A DNA stretch of 64,000 bases from Cohnella sp. OV330. GTDB taxonomy: Bacteria; Bacillota; Bacilli; Paenibacillales; Paenibacillaceae. The stretch spans positions 628,249 to 692,248 of the forward strand of contig NZ_FOKE01000003.1 in NCBI RefSeq assembly GCF_900112065.1. Direction: 5' to 3'. A program made the position numbers and the translations under genes. The stretch's first letter is position 1. The number at the start of each line of letters is the position of its first letter. This document shows positions 1-8,311 of this stretch, in pieces. The notes under the pieces were generated by a model. That model searched no databases and was not told the DNA's origin. It saw nothing but the letters and a program-made list of their open reading frames with translations.

Positions 1-202
1 ACACGATCTCTCGCGTCCGTTCCAAATTCAAAAACGAAAAATCCCCCAAATGAAAGACCGCATCATCCTTGCCCACCGCGGCATTCCATCGTTCGATCAT
101 GACTTCCGTCATCTCCTCGGCGTCCGCGAAGGGCCGGGACTCGAAGTCGATAATGTTGCGGTGTCCGAAGTGATGATCGGAAATAAAAAATGTTTGGGTC
201 AT
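1..202 (-). CDS. Metallophosphoesterase, N-terminal part (runs off the window)
   Basis: The reverse strand from 202 reads MTQTFFISDHHFGHRNII and continues to about residue 67, where the window ends. It shows the calcineurin-like phosphoesterase pattern: a D-x-H metal site in SDHHFGH, an RPF...E..I.RWN stretch, and a GD site in VFHLGDFSF. These motifs bind the two catalytic metals in this superfamily, which cleaves phosphomono- or diesters in the cytoplasm. The start follows a strong GGAGGGG ribosome site about 6 bases upstream. The lipase-like gene lies 38 bp upstream in the same direction, so the two are probably co-transcribed. The substrate cannot be told from this fragment. Confidence 0.8.
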   Translation of the reverse strand, partial: MTQTFFISDHHFGHRNIIDFESRPFADAEEMTEVMIERWNAAVGKDDAVFHLGDFSFLNLERTREIV

Positions 203-240
203 CGGCAGCCCCTCCCCTTCCTCAACGATTCGACGATCCT

Positions 241-1143
241 TTAACGATTCAAGGCTTTTTTCCGCTTTTCGTCCGCAAGCCGCTTCGCGATCCAATCCCG
301 AATCGCGGCCAGCACGGGCTCGCGCGCCAGTTCGTTGTGCAGCTCGTGCTTGTAGCCGTGCCATTCCCGGTAATCGCAGAGGGGGCCTGCCCTTTCCGCG
401 AACTGCCGGCTGGCCGCGACCGAGGTGACCCGGTCGTCGTCCCCGTGCATGAGCAGGGTGGGCACGCTTAGCTCGTCGGCGTGCTGGATCGCCCACGGTC
501 CAGCGCGCTGTACGCCGAAGAAGAAACGCGCCGTGATGTGGCCATGGCCGAGCGGATCGCTGCGATATCGCTCAGCCATGGCGGGATCGGTCGTCAGGTG
601 TTCGACTTTCATCGGCCGTTTGTTCGTGAAGCCCGGGTAGAGCCGCTCGACCAGCCGTCCGATGACGACCTGCGCCTGCGGCGGCGCGAACGCCAGCCTA
701 AGCCAGGGGCTGCCGATGACCGCGCCGACGACGTTCGGTTTACGCCGCAGCAGGTAGTTCAGCGCCACGTTGCCGCCCATGCTGTGCCCGTACAAAATGA
801 CGGGGACGCCCGGATATCGCCGCGCAGCTTCGGCGAACAGCAGATTCACGCCTTCGAGCAGCCCCTCGTAGCTGGGCGTATGGCCGCGCTTGCCGGCGGT
901 CCGGCCATGTCCGCGCTGGTCGAAGCCGAGCGCCGCGTATCCCGCTTCGTTCAACATTGCCGCGACGTGATCGTAGCGCCCCATATGCTCGCCCATGCCG
1001 TGCACGAGCAGCACGACGGCGGATGGCGCCTGCGCTTCCGTTCGTTCTGTGGCGCCTCGTTCGTTTGTTCCGCCTGCCGTCCACTCGCCGGCCGCCATGA
1101 CGGTTCCGTCGGACAATGTCCTGGAGAAAGGTTGAAAGGTCAC
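241..1143 (-). CDS. Alpha/beta hydrolase, monoglyceride lipase/lysophospholipase type
   Basis: A 300-residue cytoplasmic protein without a signal peptide, predicted to hydrolyse monoacylglycerols or lysophospholipids. The catalytic triad is visible: the nucleophile elbow GHSMGG (Ser121), Asp237 in HGDDDRVT and His266 in YKHELHNE. The oxyanion-hole motif HGMGEH is at 48-53, and GFDQRGHGRT at 73-82 is typical of the Hydrolase_4 (monoglyceride lipase) group. A Gly/Thr/Glu-rich insert at 22-40 precedes the first core strand. The metallophosphoesterase gene follows 38 bp downstream. Membership of the family is clear; the true substrate is not. Confidence 0.85.
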   Translation of the reverse strand: MTFQPFSRTLSDGTVMAAGEWTAGGTNERGATERTEAQAPSAVVLLVHGMGEHMGRYDHVAAMLNEAGYAALGFDQRGHGRTAGKRGHTPSYEGLLEGVNLLFAEAARRYPGVPVILYGHSMGGNVALNYLLRRKPNVVGAVIGSPWLRLAFAPPQAQVVIGRLVERLYPGFTNKRPMKVEHLTTDPAMAERYRSDPLGHGHITARFFFGVQRAGPWAIQHADELSVPTLLMHGDDDRVTSVAASRQFAERAGPLCDYREWHGYKHELHNELAREPVLAAIRDWIAKRLADEKRKKALNR

Positions 1144-1278
1144 GGAGAGTCGCTCCTTCGCTCAAAAGTCGCCGGTGCATTTGTTCTATTATATGCCGAC
1201 GCATGCCCGGGAAGGAAGCGGTTCGTCAATCGTGCCGGATTCTAGAAGAGGGCTCGCCTCGCTAGAGTACGCACCAAA

Positions 1279-1315
1279 GAAGCGAAACAGCGTTAGAGCG
1301 CCGCTGTTTCGCTTC
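1279..1315 (-). terminator. Hairpin terminator after the acyltransferase gene
   Basis: A 14-bp near-perfect stem (GAAGCGAAACAGCG paired with CGCTGTTTCGCTTC) lies about 45 bp past the stop of the minus-strand acyltransferase gene. On the minus strand only TTT follows, so termination may be weak. It separates the acyltransferase operon from the downstream hydrolase gene. Confidence 0.55.
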
Positions 1316-1360
1316 CAAAGGGAGCCAGGCTTCCAAGAATAACGCTTAAGATTGGAGGGG

Positions 1361-2461
1361 CTATCCCGCCCGGGAGACCTCGGCCTGACCCTCGTTTAAA
1401 CGAGGCGCCGGCGCGCGCACGCCGCGCAGCTTGTCCAGGCGCATCCATGCATAGGTGAGCGCCGCGCATTGCGCCAACGCGAGGCAGGATAGCAGTACCT
1501 CTTGCAGGACTACCGGGTTTGCGTTGGTCCATCCGAATACGAGCAGGTCTAGCTTGATTAGCAGCGTATGGCCGAAAAAGGTCACGAGACTGAACCGGTT
1601 GAGCAGACGGTGATGCCGCCTGACCGCATCCCACCGTATGCGCGCGATGCCATAGAACATCAGGATCGAGGCCGGCAGCGTCGAAAAGGCAAGCCTGTAA
1701 TCGTCGCTCCAGTCGGCCGTTTCCCATAAAAAAGCCGTCTCCGCTGCGGCCAGCAAGCCGGTCAGCGCGAGCAGCGGACGAACCGGCAGCCTTTTGAACG
1801 CTTCCTCACGTCTTGCGAGCAGCACGCCGGCACCGACGAAGACGAGTCCGAAGCCGCCGTAGTTGACGAGCGCCTTCGCCGCCATATGCGCGCTTTCAGA
1901 TCCGAACAAGTCCGGCCAAGCCGCTCTGACCAACCCGCTCGGCGTGCCGGCGAGGCATTCCGCTGCCGCAAGCGACAGCGCGGCGTACCCGATCAGCTGC
2001 CGTTCGCGCCCGGCGGAGACGAGGGCATAGGATACGAGCATGCCGAAGATCAGCGGCGGGATAAACCAAAGCTGCTGGTAAGCCCCTTCGACGAAAATCC
2101 GCAGCGCGACCCTTTTTCCCAAGGCCAGCAGTCCGCTCGCGCTCGTATCGCCGTGCAAAATCGCGCCCGCGATCTGTCGCCCCGTGTTGAGCAGGCACAA
2201 TAGCCCGTAAACGATCGCGATCCGCGACACGTACCGTTTTACGTAAATGCCCGCATGCGCCGCCCGCGTCCAGCCTTGATAGGCGAGGAAGCCTGCGATG
2301 AGGTAGAACCCCGGCACGACGGTGCCGAACGATAGGCCGGCAAACGACAATTGCCGGTTGTCCAGCGTCGACATGAGGGGCAGAAACAGCTCGTGGGAGA
2401 AAACGACGAGGATGCAGCCCAGCACTTTGAACAGCGTGATGCCGGGATAATAATTACGCAT
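1361..2461 (-). CDS. Acyltransferase-3-type integral membrane protein
   Basis: A 366-residue, strongly hydrophobic protein with about ten membrane segments that opens MRNYYPGITLFKVLGCILVVFSH, the usual N-terminus of the acyltransferase-3 (OafA/WecH) family with a histidine in the first helix. A second hallmark is LWFIPPLIFGML near the middle. Such proteins move acyl groups onto sugars, lipids or other acceptors at the cytoplasmic membrane. The ATG at 2461 was chosen because the open frame upstream of it overlaps the ligase gene; this start overlaps the ligase stop by 8 nt, indicating translational coupling. The C-terminal tail (about 25 residues) is polar. The acceptor is unknown. Confidence 0.8.
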   Translation of the reverse strand: MRNYYPGITLFKVLGCILVVFSHELFLPLMSTLDNRQLSFAGLSFGTVVPGFYLIAGFLAYQGWTRAAHAGIYVKRYVSRIAIVYGLLCLLNTGRQIAGAILHGDTSASGLLALGKRVALRIFVEGAYQQLWFIPPLIFGMLVSYALVSAGRERQLIGYAALSLAAAECLAGTPSGLVRAAWPDLFGSESAHMAAKALVNYGGFGLVFVGAGVLLARREEAFKRLPVRPLLALTGLLAAAETAFLWETADWSDDYRLAFSTLPASILMFYGIARIRWDAVRRHHRLLNRFSLVTFFGHTLLIKLDLLVFGWTNANPVVLQEVLLSCLALAQCAALTYAWMRLDKLRGVRAPAPRLNEGQAEVSRAG

Positions 2462-4238
2462 TGAGCCTGCTCTCCGCTGGTTCTCCGAGTTGGGCGAGCG
2501 CAAGGCCGCGTACGTCCGCCACCGCGACCTTGCCCGTAGGCGACATCGGCAGGCTGGGCACGAAAAGGAAGTGCGCGGGAATCTTGAAGGCCGACAGCAT
2601 GCCGGCGAGGTCATGCCTGATCTTCTCGGCGACGAGCGTCGCGTCGCGGCGAGGCACGATGCAGGCGCAGATCCGCTCGCCGTATTTATCGTCCGGCACG
2701 CCTACGACGAACGCCGCTTCGATGCCGGGGAGCTTCAGCAACGCATGCTCGATCTCGACGGGCGATATCTTTTCCCCGCCGCGGGAGATGATGCGCTTGA
2801 TTCGTCCGGTGACGATCAGGTGGCCGTTCGCGTCCAGATAGCCGAGATCGCCGGAGCGGAACCATCCGTCCGCCGAAGGCCCGGCGTCCTCCGCATCCGA
2901 CAGCCCTGCGTAACGCATGACCCGGTGGCTCCGGATGCGGATCTCTCCTTGTTCCCCGAGAGGCATCCGAACGCCTGTCGCGGCATCCACGATCGCCACC
3001 TCGACGTTTTTGTCCACCTTGCCGGCCAGGCTGTATTCGCACGCCATGAATTGCTGCAGGCCGATGAACCCGCTCACCAGCTTCGATTGCATGAACAGGC
3101 CGTAGAGCGGCGACAGAATCGGATGCGGCTTGCGGTCCGTCACGCATACGCCGTTCGCGACGGCGCCCGCTTCTGTCGAGCCATAGCTGACCATGAAAAA
3201 GTAGATATGCAGCTCGCGCGCGATGCGCTCGAGGACGCGGCGGTCGACGGCGGACGACGTGAAGACGAGCCCGAGCAGGCTGCGCAAGTCGTGCTTGTCC
3301 CTCGCTTCGGACGAGAGCATCTGCTCGATCATGAACGGCGTGCCGATGAGGACCCGGCATTTGAAGCGTTCGACGAAGGCGAGCGCGCTGTTCGGGCTGT
3401 AGTGGCTGAGCATGACGATGCGGATCGAACAGGCCTTCAAGGCGGTGAAGATCGTCCCGAACCCGCCCATATGGTACAGGGGCAGCAGGCTCATGACGCA
3501 CAGCTTGCGCGTCAACCGGTCCGTCACGCGGATCAGCGCGGCGGAGGCAAGGCCTGTCCGCTTGGGCGATCGGGCGGCGGTCAAAAAGGATGCGGTGGAG
3601 CGGAGCACGCCCTTGGGTTTGCCGGAGGTGCCGGACGTATACAGCAGCACGAGCGGGTCGCGGATGTCGCGCCCGGCGGCGGCATCCCTGAACGCCTGCG
3701 GTCCGGCCTTCGGCGCTTCGTCGGCCATCTCGGAGTAGGCGCGGAAGGGCGCGCGGACTTCGGCCCGATCCGTGAGCACGAACAGATGCCGCGGGACCGG
3801 GCATTCGGCTTGGTTGCCTTGCGCGCCTCCCGTCTCCGCAAGCAGCTCGGCGACCATCGTTATGTAGGATTGGCGCTGGCCCTCTTTGTCCATCAACAAA
3901 GCAGCCGGTTTGCAGTCGGCGAGCAGCGCGCGGAGCTCTTCTTTTTTGCTGTATGTATTCAGCGGGACGGCGACGGCCCCGATGCAGGCGGAAGCGAAGA
4001 TCAGAAGCACGAGCTCGATGCGTCCCTGCATGAGCAGGGCGATTCTGTCTCCCGGACGTATGCCGAGCGCGAGCAAACCCTCGGACAACCGTTGGACTTC
4101 CTCGCGGATCGTCCGCCAGTCGTAATGCTGGTCGAAGCTCGGGAAGCTGAACGCGATGTCGTTCGGCGAGCGTCTGGCGCGGCTTTGCAGCAATTCGGGA
4201 ACCGTGTCGCGCGGCGCCGCCCATGCCCTGTCCTTCAT
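2454..4238 (-). CDS. AMP-dependent acyl-CoA/acyl-acid ligase
   Basis: A 594-residue adenylate-forming enzyme expected to activate a carboxylic acid with ATP and pass it to CoA or another thiol. Visible motifs, in order: the phosphate-binding loop LLYTSGTSGKPKG, the adenine-binding SYGSTEAGA, the GWFRSGDLGYLD motif, the hinge GRIKRIISRGGEKISP and the catalytic-lysine region SPTGKVA near the C-terminus. A GAGGAGG ribosome site lies 6 nt before the ATG. It overlaps the acyltransferase gene, so activated acyl groups may be handed to that membrane enzyme. About 90 residues between the adenine motif and the hinge (LYGLFMQSKLVSGFIG) are more hydrophobic than usual. The acid it activates is not predictable. 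Confidence 0.85.
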   Translation of the reverse strand: MKDRAWAAPRDTVPELLQSRARRSPNDIAFSFPSFDQHYDWRTIREEVQRLSEGLLALGIRPGDRIALLMQGRIELVLLIFASACIGAVAVPLNTYSKKEELRALLADCKPAALLMDKEGQRQSYITMVAELLAETGGAQGNQAECPVPRHLFVLTDRAEVRAPFRAYSEMADEAPKAGPQAFRDAAAGRDIRDPLVLLYTSGTSGKPKGVLRSTASFLTAARSPKRTGLASAALIRVTDRLTRKLCVMSLLPLYHMGGFGTIFTALKACSIRIVMLSHYSPNSALAFVERFKCRVLIGTPFMIEQMLSSEARDKHDLRSLLGLVFTSSAVDRRVLERIARELHIYFFMVSYGSTEAGAVANGVCVTDRKPHPILSPLYGLFMQSKLVSGFIGLQQFMACEYSLAGKVDKNVEVAIVDAATGVRMPLGEQGEIRIRSHRVMRYAGLSDAEDAGPSADGWFRSGDLGYLDANGHLIVTGRIKRIISRGGEKISPVEIEHALLKLPGIEAAFVVGVPDDKYGERICACIVPRRDATLVAEKIRHDLAGMLSAFKIPAHFLFVPSLPMSPTGKVAVADVRGLALAQLGEPAESRLNA

Positions 4239-4359
4239 AGGGCGTCCTCCTCATCGTTTGTGATACGAATAGTATACATAACGTTACAATTGGTTGATAT
4301 AGGAAAATGAAGATGTGCCGGCATCCGACGGAATCTCCGTCTAACGGCGCGGAAACGAC

Positions 4360-4404
4360 AAAAAAAGCCGGGACGGCCGTTGGGCAACGGTTCGTCTTCG
4401 GCTT
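4360..4404 (-). terminator. Rho-independent terminator of the AraC gene
   Basis: On the minus strand AAGCCG, GACG and CCGTTG pair with CAACGG, CGTC and CGGCTT, followed by a run of seven T. It starts about 20 bp past the stop of the AraC regulator gene. Confidence 0.8.
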
Positions 4405-4422
4405 ATAGCGGGCTGGCACGGG

Positions 4423-5301
4423 TCAGGCGAGCGCGGTGCTGCCTCGAAGGGCGGAGGGAGAGACGCCGCAATAGCTCTTGAACAATCGGCTGAAATAGTA
4501 GATATCGCTAAAGCCGTGCTCGAGCGCGATCTCCGATACCGTCTTGTTCGTATATCGCAGGTCCTGCGCGCAGCGGCCGATCCGCACGAAGTTTACGTAG
4601 TCGGTGACCGAGCGGCTGGTAAGCTCCTTGAAGACGCGGCTGAAGTGATAGCGGCTCATGCCGGCGATGCCGGACAGCGTCTCCACGTCGAGCCGCTTGG
4701 CATAGTTCTCTTCGATATGCTGCAGCACGGGCTCGATGCGGGTCAGCCGCCGGATGCGGGAGGCGAGCTCGCCTTCGGGCATGCTTTCCGCGACGTGTCC
4801 GCGCAGCATGACCGCGAGCAGGCGGTACAGGCAGGACTTCACCGAGAGCTCATAAGCGATATCCTTTTTTTGAAATTCGCTGATCAGCTCGTCGAGGCTC
4901 TCCTTGATGGCCGAATCGCCGGCGATCAGGTTCGCGAAGCGGATGCGGGAGCGGACGATCGGCGTGATGAACTTCGTCTCGGCCGAGTCCAGCCGGTGGC
5001 TATGCAGCAGATCGGGGTCGAAAATAACCGCATAATAAGTCAAACGGTCCGACATGCACACGCCTTGATGCAGATCGGCGCAGTTCACGACGATCAGGTC
5101 TCCCGGACCGACGTCGTAGCTGTTGGCGTTGCACGTGATGCGCGCCGAGCCTTCGATGATATATAGGAATTCCATATGCTCGTGCCAATGCGGATAAAAA
5201 GCGGGCGTGCCCACGCGCTCGTATCGGCAGATATGGAGCTTGAGCGGAAATTGGGGATCGGGCATATCCATCGGCTCCAGCAGATCGGGATTGCGGTCCA
5301 T
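4423..5301 (-). CDS. AraC-family regulator with N-terminal cupin sensor
   Basis: A 292-residue regulator. The N-terminal half contains cupin motifs (PHWHEHMEFLYI, then SYDVGPGDLIVV) that form the sugar-sensing barrel in AraC proteins. The C-terminal ~100 residues hold two helix-turn-helix units: LDVETLSGIAGMSRYHFSRVF and VSEIALEHGFSDIYYFSRLF, ending in GVSPSALR. It is divergent from the Gfo/Idh dehydrogenase gene with only 117 bp between them, so it most likely controls that catabolic operon from the shared promoter region. It ends at a strong terminator. The ligand is unknown, probably a sugar or derivative handled by the neighbouring enzymes. Confidence 0.85.
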   Translation of the reverse strand: MDRNPDLLEPMDMPDPQFPLKLHICRYERVGTPAFYPHWHEHMEFLYIIEGSARITCNANSYDVGPGDLIVVNCADLHQGVCMSDRLTYYAVIFDPDLLHSHRLDSAETKFITPIVRSRIRFANLIAGDSAIKESLDELISEFQKKDIAYELSVKSCLYRLLAVMLRGHVAESMPEGELASRIRRLTRIEPVLQHIEENYAKRLDVETLSGIAGMSRYHFSRVFKELTSRSVTDYVNFVRIGRCAQDLRYTNKTVSEIALEHGFSDIYYFSRLFKSYCGVSPSALRGSTALA

Positions 5302-5418
5302 GCGGCGGCACCTCCGTATCGCACAATATTACAAATCGCCAGCATAGCTATTCATGGCTGGCCTGCTCTATTCATTTTATAGTACAGGTAGACAAATGAG
5401 TAGAGGGAGGCAATACCT

Positions 5419-6477
5419 GTGAAAAAGCTGGGCATCGGCGTTATCGGCACGGGCTCGATCTCCGAATCGCACTTGAATGCATACGCGGCCAACAAGGACG
5501 CGACGATCGTCGCGGTCTGCGACCTGAACCGGGAGCGCGCGGACAAGGCGGCGGCCAAATACGGCGCTTCGAGCGTCTATACGAATTATCATGACCTGCT
5601 GGCGAATCCGGAAGTGGAAGCCGTCAGCATTTGCACATGGAATCATACGCATGCGGAGATCGCGATCGCCGCGGTCAAGGCGGGCAAGCACGTGCTCGTG
5701 GAAAAGCCGCTTAGCATGACGGTTGAAGAAGCCGAAGCCGTGCGCGAAGCGGTCCGGTCGACCGACCGCATTTTGCAGGTAGGCTTCGTCCGCCGCTACG
5801 ATGCTAACGCCCAACTGGCCAAGCGCTTCACGGAGCAGGGAGAGTTCGGCGAGCTTTATTACGCGAAGGCTTCGCTCATCCGGCGTCTCGGCAATCCGGG
5901 CGGCTGGTTCGCGGACAAGGACCGCTCCGGCGGCGGCCCGCTGATCGATATCGGCGTCCACGTCATCGATCTGTCCTGGTATCTGATGGGCCGTCCGAAG
6001 GTGAAGTCGGTTAGCGGCAACGTATACAACAAGCTCGGCAACCGTTCGAACGTCAAGGGACTGTCCTTCTACCAGGCGGCCGACTACGACGCTTCGCGCA
6101 ATACGGTCGAGGATCTGGCGAACGCGCTCATCCGGTTCGAGAACGGCGCGTCCCTGCTCGTCGAAGTAAGTTACGCGCTGCACGCCAAGAGCGACGAGTC
6201 CGCGGTCCGGCTGTACGGCACCAAGGGCGGGTTCGAGATCGATCCGGAGCTGACGATCGTCTCGGAGCGGCATGACACGATCCTGAACGTGACGCCGCAG
6301 GTCGACAGCCTAAAGTTTAATTTCCAGCAAGCGTTCCAGTCGGAAATCGACAGCTTCGTCGCTTCGGCGACCACGGGCACGGAGCCGCTGAGCCCGGTCG
6401 AGGATGGTCTCACAATGATGCGGATCCTGCGCGCGATCTACGAATCGGCTGAGCAGGGTAAAGAGATCGAGCTTTGA
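5419..6477 (+). CDS. Gfo/Idh/MocA-family oxidoreductase
   Basis: A 352-residue NAD(P)-dependent sugar or cyclitol dehydrogenase. The Rossmann motif GVIGTGSIS is at 8-15, the conserved EKP triad has Lys96 in VEKPLSMT, and the catalytic Asp/His region is GGPLIDIGVHVIDL near 175-190. The GTG start at 5419 sits 8 nt after GGGAGG. It is the first gene of a three-gene operon with two TIM-barrel sugar isomerases and is divergent from the AraC regulator. The set resembles inositol- or keto-sugar-degrading operons, in which a ring hydroxyl is oxidised and the product is dehydrated or epimerised. The exact substrate cannot be read from sequence. Confidence 0.85.
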   Translation: MKKLGIGVIGTGSISESHLNAYAANKDATIVAVCDLNRERADKAAAKYGASSVYTNYHDLLANPEVEAVSICTWNHTHAEIAIAAVKAGKHVLVEKPLSMTVEEAEAVREAVRSTDRILQVGFVRRYDANAQLAKRFTEQGEFGELYYAKASLIRRLGNPGGWFADKDRSGGGPLIDIGVHVIDLSWYLMGRPKVKSVSGNVYNKLGNRSNVKGLSFYQAADYDASRNTVEDLANALIRFENGASLLVEVSYALHAKSDESAVRLYGTKGGFEIDPELTIVSERHDTILNVTPQVDSLKFNFQQAFQSEIDSFVASATTGTEPLSPVEDGLTMMRILRAIYESAEQGKEIEL

Positions 6478-6523
6478 TTCGCGCGATTGCGGGCGGCAAC
6501 ATGCATATGAAGGAGCGAATGAA

Positions 6524-7378
6524 ATGAAGCTTGGACTCAGCACGTATAGTTTGTACCGCGCGATCGAATCGGGCGAGTTGACGGTGACGGGCGCGATCGA
6601 CTGGATGGCGGAGCAGGGCTGCGAGCACGTCGAGATCGTGCCGATCGGCTTCGACATCCGGACGCCCGGATTGATCGACGAGATCGTCAGCCGCGCCGCG
6701 GCCGCGGGGCTCGAGATCTCGAACTACGCGGTGGGCGCGAACTTCGCGGTCGACGAAGACGAAGCGTACGAAGCGGAGATCGAGCGCGTCAAGGGCGAGG
6801 TCGATATCGCGCGCGCGCTCGGCGTGAAGAAGATGCGGCATGACGTCGCGTCCCGCCAAGGCGCGTCGGTGGGCCAATTCTGGCGCGAGCTGCCGAGACT
6901 CGCGGATGCTTGCCGCCGCGTCGCGGAATATGCGGCATCGGTCGGCGTCGTGACGAGCGTGGAAAATCACGGCTACTACATGCAGTCGAGCGAGCGGGTG
7001 CTGGGCCTGCTGGCGGAGACGAATCATCCGAACTTCCGCCTCACGCTCGACGTCGGCAACTTCATGTGCCTGGACGAGGATCCGGCGGCGGCCGTCCGGC
7101 GGTCGATCGGCGAAGCTTCCATCGTGCACCTGAAGGACTTTTACCTGCGGCGCGGCGACCAAGATCCGGGCGAAGGCTGGTTTAAGACGGCGGCCGGCAA
7201 CTACCTGCGCGGCTCGATCTTCGGCCAGGGCGACATCGACGTGCGCGAGGTGCTGCGCGTCGTGAAGGCGTCCGGCTACGACGGCTATCTGTCGCTGGAG
7301 TTCGAGGGCATGGAAGAGTGCAAGCAGGGCTCGCGCATCGGTCTCGCCAACGCGCGGCGCATCTGGTCGGAAGTATAG
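6524..7378 (+). CDS. Sugar phosphate isomerase/epimerase (xylose-isomerase-like TIM barrel)
   Basis: A 284-residue AP_endonuc_2/xylose-isomerase-like barrel. It opens MKLGLSTYSLYRAI, the usual first strand of the family. Metal-binding positions are suggested by SVENHGYYM, LTLDVGNFM and IVHLKDFYLR, and the C-terminal strand YLSLEFEGME supplies the last Glu. It lies 46 bp after the Gfo/Idh gene behind a GAAGGAGCG ribosome site and 45 bp before a second barrel of the same family. It probably acts on the keto product of the dehydrogenase as an isomerase, epimerase or dehydratase of the IolE/IolI kind. Confidence 0.8.
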   Translation: MKLGLSTYSLYRAIESGELTVTGAIDWMAEQGCEHVEIVPIGFDIRTPGLIDEIVSRAAAAGLEISNYAVGANFAVDEDEAYEAEIERVKGEVDIARALGVKKMRHDVASRQGASVGQFWRELPRLADACRRVAEYAASVGVVTSVENHGYYMQSSERVLGLLAETNHPNFRLTLDVGNFMCLDEDPAAAVRRSIGEASIVHLKDFYLRRGDQDPGEGWFKTAAGNYLRGSIFGQGDIDVREVLRVVKASGYDGYLSLEFEGMEECKQGSRIGLANARRIWSEV

Positions 7379-7423
7379 GCTCGAAGGGTAAGGCAACTTG
7401 AAAGAGAAAGGGGACATACACGC

Positions 7424-8311
7424 ATGGTGCAAATCGCGAATCCGATCGGCGTCATCGTCGACAGCTTCCGGGTCGGCGTGCGCGCCGGGCTGCTGAAGGC
7501 GAAGGAAATCGGCGCCGAGGGCGTGCAGATCTACGCGGTGGAAGGCGAGATGGATCCGGACAAGCTGGATGCGGCTGCGAGAACGGAGCTGCGCGCGTAC
7601 GTAGACTCGCTCGGCCTGCGCATCTCCGCGCTGGTCGGGGATCTTGCCGGACATGGCTTCCAGGATCGGCGCGAGAACGGCTGGAAGGTCGAGAAGTCCA
7701 AGCGGATCCTCGACCTGGCGCTGGACCTCGGCACGAACGTGGTGACGACGCATATCGGCATCGTGCCCGAGGACGAGACGAGCGACGTGTACGCCGCGAT
7801 GCACGATGCGGTCGAGGAGCTTGGCCGCTACGCGAGCGAGCGGGGCGCCTTTTTCGCGATCGAGACCGGTCCCGAGACTTCGGCGCGTCTGAAGGGTTTC
7901 CTCGACAAGATGAGCACGAAGGGCGTTTCGGTTAATTTCGATCCGGCCAACATGGTCATGGTGACCGGCGACGATCCGGTGCAGGGCGTCTATAACCTGC
8001 GCGAGTATATCGTGCATACGCACGCCAAGGACGGCATCAGACTTCAGGAGACCGATCCTCGCAACATCTACGGCGCGCTCGGCTACGAAGCGATGTCGCA
8101 CGAGAAGCTGGCGGAGCAGGGCGAGTCGGGCGAATACTTCCGCGAGGTGCCGCTCGGCGAGGGCGGCGTGGATTGGCCCGCCTACCTGCAGGCGCTGCAG
8201 GATATCGGCTACGAGGGCTTCCTGACGATCGAGCGCGAGGTCGGCGCGAGTCCGGAGCGCGATATCAAGCTGGCGGTCGACTTTTTGAAGCAGTATCGCC
8301 GGTCGAACTGA
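7424..8311 (+). CDS. Sugar phosphate isomerase/epimerase, second paralogue
   Basis: A 295-residue barrel with the same fold as the gene before it. Likely metal ligands lie in FAIETGPE, VNFDPANMVM, VHTHAKDGI and FLTIEREVG. The phrase LREYIVHTHAKD followed by a long loop with GEGGVDWPAYLQAL is typical of this family. It is the last gene of the operon. Its final 47 nt overlap convergently with the 3' end of the germination-permease gene on the other strand, so no separate terminator exists between the two transcripts. Substrate unknown; it presumably works in the same pathway as the preceding isomerase. Confidence 0.8.
   Translation: MVQIANPIGVIVDSFRVGVRAGLLKAKEIGAEGVQIYAVEGEMDPDKLDAAARTELRAYVDSLGLRISALVGDLAGHGFQDRRENGWKVEKSKRILDLALDLGTNVVTTHIGIVPEDETSDVYAAMHDAVEELGRYASERGAFFAIETGPETSARLKGFLDKMSTKGVSVNFDPANMVMVTGDDPVQGVYNLREYIVHTHAKDGIRLQETDPRNIYGALGYEAMSHEKLAEQGESGEYFREVPLGEGGVDWPAYLQALQDIGYEGFLTIEREVGASPERDIKLAVDFLKQYRRSN

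Noticed and set aside
2490-4310. Long plus-strand open frame opposite the acyl-CoA ligase
   Set aside because: GC-rich coding strands leave the antisense frame open. The ligase frame carries all the conserved motifs.
6410-8101. 563-residue minus-strand open frame opposite the isomerase genes
   Set aside because: Composition is Arg/His/Asp-rich as expected for an antisense shadow, and the plus-strand genes are well supported.
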